The notes beneath the pieces were generated by a model. The model made no database searches, was not told where the DNA came from, and worked only from the letters and a program-made list of their open reading frames with translations. A stretch of 32,001 nucleotides of DNA, from assembly GCA_012521465.1 (NCBI GenBank), contig JAAYMI010000038.1, positions 1 through 32,001 of the forward strand. The letters run 5' to 3'. The position numbers and the translations under genes are program-made. Shown piece by piece: positions 29,319 through 32,001 of this stretch (its first letter is position 1; every line of letters begins with the position of its first letter). The stretch comes from Bacillota bacterium (GTDB lineage Bacteria > Bacillota > Limnochordia > Darwinibacteriales > Darwinibacteriaceae).

Positions 29319-31229
29319 TTAGTTTGCCACGGGAAGCTGCAGCCGATCAAAACTGCTGCCTAAAATGGCCTCCAAAAACTGGGCAGCTGTTTTGATGGGC
29401 ACAATCTCCACCACAGTGGACTGTTCTGATATTTCATCCCAGTTATCCTGGGGGACGAACACTTTTTTCACTCCCGCCTGCCTGGCACCGTAGATCTTGG
29501 GATGCAGGCCGCCCACAGGCTTGACGTTCCCTCGAATGGAGAGCTCCCCAGTAACGGCAATATCCTGGGGAAGGGGAATCTGCCACACAGCGCTGATGAT
29601 AGCTGCCAAGATTGCCACCCCGGCAGAAGGACCGTCGATGTTGCCTCCGCCAACTACATTGACGTGGATATCATAGTCCGAGAGCTGTCTGCCAGTAAGG
29701 CTGCGGAACACAGCTGCCGCGTTCGCCACGCTGTCCTTAGCCATGGATCCTGCGGTATCGTTGAAGCGAATTGCGCCCTTACCTGGTGCACTTGCGGGAA
29801 AGGCCACCGCTTCAATCTCCAAGACGGAGCCCACGTAGCCGCTGACTCCCAACCCTAGAATGCGGCCGACCTCCTTGGTAGGAGATGCTTTGACGCCCAC
29901 ATACGGACTGAGGCGGGCCGCCTGAATCACCTGCTGGACATCGGCAGTGGAAATGACTAGATCAGTCAAGTCTCCCTCTTCCCGCTTGTACAGAGCTGTA
30001 TTATAGGCATCAGCCAAGAGGCGGGCTGCCTGGCGCCCTTCAATGGTGTACTCTGAGATCATCTGGGCGGCGCCGTCTTCCAGCTTGGCCCCGAGGCGTA
30101 CAGCCGCGGATTCCACAATCGCGACTATGTCCTGCGGAGTCAGGGGATCAAAGAACACCTCCGCGCAGCGGGAACGAAACGCGGGACTGATCTCAGAAGG
30201 ATCCCGGGTGGTGGCACCAATCAGGACGAAATCAGCCGGTGCACCTTCTGTGAAGAGTTTATGGATGTACTTAGGGATCTGGGGATCATCTGGATCATAG
30301 TATGATGATTCAAAGGTGACGCGCTTGTCTTCCATGACTTTTAGGAGTTTGTTCTGGAGAATTGGATCCAGTTCCCCAATCTCGTCAATAAACAGCACGC
30401 CGCCGTGCGCCTGAGTCACAAGCCCAAGCTTGGGCTCAGGTACCGCCCCATCCGCGAGGTCACGGCGCGCGCCTTGATAGATCGGATCATGCACCGAGCC
30501 CAAGAGAGGGTTGGTCACTTCCCGAGGATCCCAGCGCAGGGTTGTACCATCCACTTCAATAAACGGCGCATCCTCCCCAAACGGAGTGTAGCTTTTCGCT
30601 TGGGCGTACTTAAGGGCCAACCGCGCCACCGTAGTTTTCCCCACTCCAGGAGGGCCGTACAGCAGAATATGCTGGGGAAAAGGAGAGCTGACCTTAGCAA
30701 GGAGCGAACTAATGGCGCTTTCTTGGCCCACCACTTCTTCCAAAGCCTTGGGGCGCATCAGCTCTAGAGTTGACCGGGACAACTGCTTCTTTTCCAGCAT
30801 TTCCAGTTCCGCATACTTCTTCAGTGTCTGGGCGTTGTCCGGTCCCCCTTCTTCCTTGAGAACCTGCTGCCGGATCTCTTTGAGATATTCTAGATGCCGT
30901 TCCTGCATTTTGGCACTAATCTTCTTTTCCAGTTTTTCCTCAAGGGTACGGCGCGCCAAGAGATCCGCGAGGTGTTCCTCCAAATCTTCGAGCATATCCG
31001 GGATTTCATCGAGACTGCGAGCTTGATCGATGGTAGGGTCTTCATGAACAATGCGTTCTAGTGCAAGTACTCTTTCCTCCAATTTCTCAGAACGCATCAG
31101 GTTTAGCGAATCCAATTTGCCAGCTTTGAGAACCAGTTGATCTGTGCCGTGAATCTCGGCAAGTACGGCAAACAGGGCGCTAACCTGCCTGTCAAGAGAA
31201 TTTGAGTCAGTCGTTTGATGTGTCAGCAT
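29319..31229 (-). CDS. lonC: Spore-former-type Lon family ATP-dependent protease LonC
   Basis: This 636-aa protein has an N-terminal coiled coil (about 70-155), an AAA+ ATPase (ILLYGPPGVGKTTVARLAL, GVLFIDEIGELDPILQNKLL, IGATTRDPSEISPAFRSRCA) and a C-terminal Lon protease domain with the catalytic serine in NIDGPSAGVAIL and the lysine in PVGGLHPKIYGARQAG. It lacks the N-terminal Lon substrate domain, as in LonB and the spore-specific LonC subfamily. The ATG at 31229 follows GGGAGAGGG. It lies after rplI in the same direction, the usual clostridial order, but dnaB, which normally follows, is about 7.6 kb away. Confidence 0.92.
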   Translation of the reverse strand: MLTHQTTDSNSLDRQVSALFAVLAEIHGTDQLVLKAGKLDSLNLMRSEKLEERVLALERIVHEDPTIDQARSLDEIPDMLEDLEEHLADLLARRTLEEKLEKKISAKMQERHLEYLKEIRQQVLKEEGGPDNAQTLKKYAELEMLEKKQLSRSTLELMRPKALEEVVGQESAISSLLAKVSSPFPQHILLYGPPGVGKTTVARLALKYAQAKSYTPFGEDAPFIEVDGTTLRWDPREVTNPLLGSVHDPIYQGARRDLADGAVPEPKLGLVTQAHGGVLFIDEIGELDPILQNKLLKVMEDKRVTFESSYYDPDDPQIPKYIHKLFTEGAPADFVLIGATTRDPSEISPAFRSRCAEVFFDPLTPQDIVAIVESAAVRLGAKLEDGAAQMISEYTIEGRQAARLLADAYNTALYKREEGDLTDLVISTADVQQVIQAARLSPYVGVKASPTKEVGRILGLGVSGYVGSVLEIEAVAFPASAPGKGAIRFNDTAGSMAKDSVANAAAVFRSLTGRQLSDYDIHVNVVGGGNIDGPSAGVAILAAIISAVWQIPLPQDIAVTGELSIRGNVKPVGGLHPKIYGARQAGVKKVFVPQDNWDEISEQSTVVEIVPIKTAAQFLEAILGSSFDRLQLPVAN

Positions 31230-31259
31230 TGTCAGATACCCTCTCCCACGCTATTCCGC

Positions 31260-31709
31260 TTATTCTTCTGGTACTACCTCTACTTTGAACGTGACATGGA
31301 CTTCCGGATGAATCCGGGCCGTCACGCTGTAGGAACCCAAACTCTTAATTGGCTCCTTCAGATCTATCTTCCTCTTGTCAATATCTACCGCGAGCTGCTC
31401 CTTAAGCTGGTCAGCCAACTCCTGGCTCGTTATGGAACCAAACAGCTTGCCCGCTCCGCCCACTCTGGCTCGGATGGTAAGTCCTTTACCTGAAAGCTTT
31501 TCCGCGACAGCCTGCGCCTGCTTCAGTTCCCGCGTGTTCTTGGCAGCTTCAGCCTTTTTCTGCTGCTCGATCTGCCGGAGGTTGCCGGCATTTGCTTCCA
31601 CCGCAAGACCACGGGGCAACAAGAAGTTGCGGCCGTAACCTTCCGCTACTTCCAGCACATCCCCCTTCTTGCCTAGGTTCTTCACATCTTTCTGGAGAAT
31701 AACCTTCAC
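31260..31709 (-). CDS. rplI: Large ribosomal subunit protein bL9
   Basis: This is the full 149-aa L9: the N-terminal 23S rRNA-binding domain (MKVILQKDVKNLGKKGDVLE, YGRNFLLPRGLAVEA), the long connecting helix, and the C-terminal domain (KLFGSITSQELADQL, LGSYSVTARIHPEV). The GTG start at 31709 follows GGGAGGGG. It lies 17 bp after the yybS-like gene. In many Firmicutes gdpP (yybT) stands between these two; it is not here. Confidence 0.97.
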   Translation of the reverse strand: MKVILQKDVKNLGKKGDVLEVAEGYGRNFLLPRGLAVEANAGNLRQIEQQKKAEAAKNTRELKQAQAVAEKLSGKGLTIRARVGGAGKLFGSITSQELADQLKEQLAVDIDKRKIDLKEPIKSLGSYSVTARIHPEVHVTFKVEVVPEE

Positions 31710-31726
31710 GCTGTCCCCTCCCTAGT

Positions 31727-32001
31727 TTAATCTTGCCTAGCGGGCTCCCGCCGTAAACTGTACACCGAATCCACCATGGCTGCCACCACCACCCCTAAGA
31801 ACAAGGGGCCCACAGCTAAGAAATACACCAAGATGATGCGCAGCACCAGAGGTACCTTCCAGCGGTTAAAATAATACCATACAAGTGCTGTTCCCACCAC
31901 CAAGTGAGCCGGCACCATCACGAGCAGAAGGTTAAACCCAATGCGGTACAGGAACCCCCCTTCAGGTCCCCCCAATCCCAAAAGCAAGAGGCTCGCGATC
32001 A
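31727..32001 (-). CDS. yybS: YybS-like DUF2232 membrane protein, 5' end outside window
   Basis: Only about the last 90 residues are visible; the frame stays open to the right edge, so the TTG at 31987 is not the real start. The visible part has two or three hydrophobic segments (IGFNLLLVMVPAHLVVGTAL, VLRIILVYFLAVGPLFLGVV) with the YYFNRWKVP loop typical of the C-terminus of DUF2232/YybS proteins. Function is unknown. Position before rplI supports the call. Confidence 0.75.
   Translation of the reverse strand, partial: IASLLLLGLGGPEGGFLYRIGFNLLLVMVPAHLVVGTALVWYYFNRWKVPLVLRIILVYFLAVGPLFLGVVVAAMVDSVYSLRREPARQD

Overview
The window reads as a stretch of chromosome from an endospore-forming Bacillota (Firmicutes), probably a clostridial or Limnochordia-type lineage. 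The evidence is the sporulation genes (yabP, yabQ, spoIID, spoVB, spoVT, a SPOCS/LysM coat-type protein, spore-type lonC), the veg gene, and a gene order that matches the Bacillus/Clostridium prs-to-yabR region and the yybS-rplI-lonC-dnaB region. Nearly all genes are on the minus strand. Start codons are often GTG or TTG, placed behind strong AGGAGG-type ribosome sites. I see no phage, insertion sequence, CRISPR array, rRNA or tRNA gene.

Region 1 (1-2468, minus) runs, in transcription order, from a SpoIID-type protein gene split by an in-frame amber codon through yabP, yabQ and divIC to the start of an S1-domain gene (yabR) that has its own consensus sigma-A promoter. HU and mazG (2648-3780) lie on the plus strand and meet spoVB head-on. 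Region 2 (3753-12924, minus) is glmU-prs-rplY(ctc)-pth-mfd-spoVT-spoVB. Here glmU lacks most of its acetyltransferase domain and spoVT has a textbook sigma-G promoter. Region 3 (13043-18565, minus) holds veg with tandem sigma-A promoters, a PG-binding/LysM/GH18-like protein with a degenerate active site, the SPOCS/LysM protein, a YdcZ-type transporter, ispE and a nucleotidyltransferase.

Region 4 (18717-25307, minus) looks like one operon: ddl, an ABC-F ATPase gene, a DnaD-like gene, dnaB, a 75-aa unknown, rsmA and ykuK. It combines cell-wall precursor, replication and ribosome-maturation genes. Divergent from it, a 23-codon gene and galT-galK (25516-27732, plus) form a small Leloir galactose operon ending in a strong hairpin. 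Region 5 (27765-32001, minus) is yybS (partial), rplI, lonC and mgtE, with a 126-nt inverted-repeat leader before mgtE that has alternative pairings and does not look like the usual M-box.

Most of the window is conserved core chromosome. The points that most deserve a second look are the mgtE leader RNA, the truncated GlmU, the amber codon in spoIID, the apparent GH18 pseudoenzyme, and the small unknown ORFs beside dnaB and galT.
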